Assembly: GCF_001611795.1 (NCBI RefSeq)
Contig: NZ_CP015098.1
Span: 4,588,001-4,652,000 of the forward strand
Origin: Streptomyces qaidamensis
GTDB taxonomy: Bacteria > Actinomycetota > Actinomycetes > Streptomycetales > Streptomycetaceae
Length of the DNA: 64,000 bases
Direction: 5' to 3'
This document shows positions 63,512 to 64,000 of the stretch, piece after piece. The position numbers and the translations under genes are program-made. A model generated the notes under the pieces. That model was not told the DNA's origin, did no database searches, and saw only the letters and a list, made by a program, of their open reading frames with translations. Within the stretch, counting starts at the first letter, position 1. Each line of letters opens with the position of its first letter.

Positions 63512-64000
63512 CCGACCCCGTGACCCGCTGGCACCGGCTCGCCGGCGACACCGTCCTGCTCGACGGGTTCCACGCCCTCAAGCACGCGCTGCGCTTCGGT
63601 GCCGAGGTGCCGGTGGCGGTCACCGCGGACCGGGCCGCCGCACTCGCCCTCGCCGAGGAGCTGGCCCCGGACGTAGGGGACGCGCTGGCCGGGCTGCTGA
63701 CGGAGGTGCCGTACGGGACGTACACGTCGCTCGTGCCGCGCCCGCACCCGACGGCGGTGGCCGCGCTGGCGGTACGGCCCTCGCGCGAGACCAGCCTCGC
63801 CAAGCTGTCCCACACGCCCCGCACGGCCCCGGTCGTGGTCCTCGACAACCCGCGCAACCTGGGCAACGCGGGGGCGGTGATCCGCCTGGCCGCCGGATTC
63901 GGGGCGACCGGTGTGGTGACCACCGGGACGGTCGACCCCTGGCACCCGACGGTCGTGCGAGGCGGGGCGGGTCTGCACTTCGCGACGACGGTGGAGCGGC
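63508..64000 (+). CDS. TrmH/SpoU-family RNA methyltransferase, N-terminal part
   Basis: The visible 164 codons encode an N-terminal substrate domain (about 1-95) and the start of the SPOUT fold: VVVLDNPRNLGNAGAVIRLA matches SpoU motif 1 (Asn and Arg catalytic/SAM residues). It methylates 2'-O-ribose of rRNA or tRNA. The gene starts in an ATGA overlap with the HTTM stop and runs out of the window. Confidence 0.83.
   Translation, partial: MTDPVTRWHRLAGDTVLLDGFHALKHALRFGAEVPVAVTADRAAALALAEELAPDVGDALAGLLTEVPYGTYTSLVPRPHPTAVAALAVRPSRETSLAKLSHTPRTAPVVVLDNPRNLGNAGAVIRLAAGFGATGVVTTGTVDPWHPTVVRGGAGLHFATTVER

Overview
The window is high-GC actinobacterial DNA, almost certainly from a Streptomyces chromosome close to oriC. 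The evidence is the Streptomyces/Mycobacterium origin-proximal gene order: DLW-39 small protein, tRNA-Ala, a parS site, cyclophilin, rhomboid, CrgA, DUF881, class E sortases, PabA/TrpG, PknB, PBP, RodA/FtsW, PstP, FhaB, FhaA, tRNA-Leu. GTG starts, very high third-position GC and an AfsA/ArpA-type butyrolactone cassette agree with this.

Bases 1-26434 are the right-hand part of a prophage integrated in a tRNA-Ile(GAU) gene. A 46-bp tRNA 3' segment (attR-like) closes it at 26434, next to a tyrosine integrase. The layout is temperate-phage-like: integrase and XRE repressor point right. Everything else is leftward, starting at a strong promoter overlapped by palindromic operators (23703-23737). 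Early genes come first (Cro/Xis-like HTH protein, ECF-like sigma factor, RecA-like ATPase, UvrD-like helicase, Wbl protein). A replication block follows (winged-helix initiator with eight 17-bp iterons inside the gene, loader-like protein, SSB, two DEDD exonucleases including an RNase AS homologue). Then come many tiny zinc-motif and membrane proteins coupled by ATGA/GTGA overlaps, a VapBC45-like toxin-antitoxin pair and a lipoprotein. Terminase small and large subunits lie at the left edge. Structural and lysis genes, and the left att site, must lie to the left of the window.

Bases 26435-50834 are conserved core chromosome. They hold small membrane and secreted proteins, a tail-anchored Ser/Thr kinase with an XRE partner, tRNA-Ala, parS, a cluster of DnaA boxes (34427-34627), the division/sortase genes, and the leftward fhaA-fhaB-pstP-rodA-pbpA-pknB operon for phospho-signalling and wall growth. 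An Mrr-like endonuclease gene sits between the sortases and pknB. A spore-photolyase-like radical SAM gene follows tRNA-Leu.

Bases 51302-56692 look like an accessory gamma-butyrolactone (or butenolide) signalling cassette: pseudo-receptor-like TetR, cytochrome P450, NAD-dependent reductase, AfsA-type synthase and ArpA-type receptor, with three ARE-like operators. GC-rich minisatellites are dense here and just beyond. Bases 56693-64000 return to housekeeping or hypothetical genes: DUF2252, a J-domain-like coiled coil, rhodanese, an acyl-CoA dehydrogenase with a KstR-type operator, a DUF5819/HTTM (SdpA/SdpB-like) pair, and the start of a SpoU/TrmH methyltransferase.
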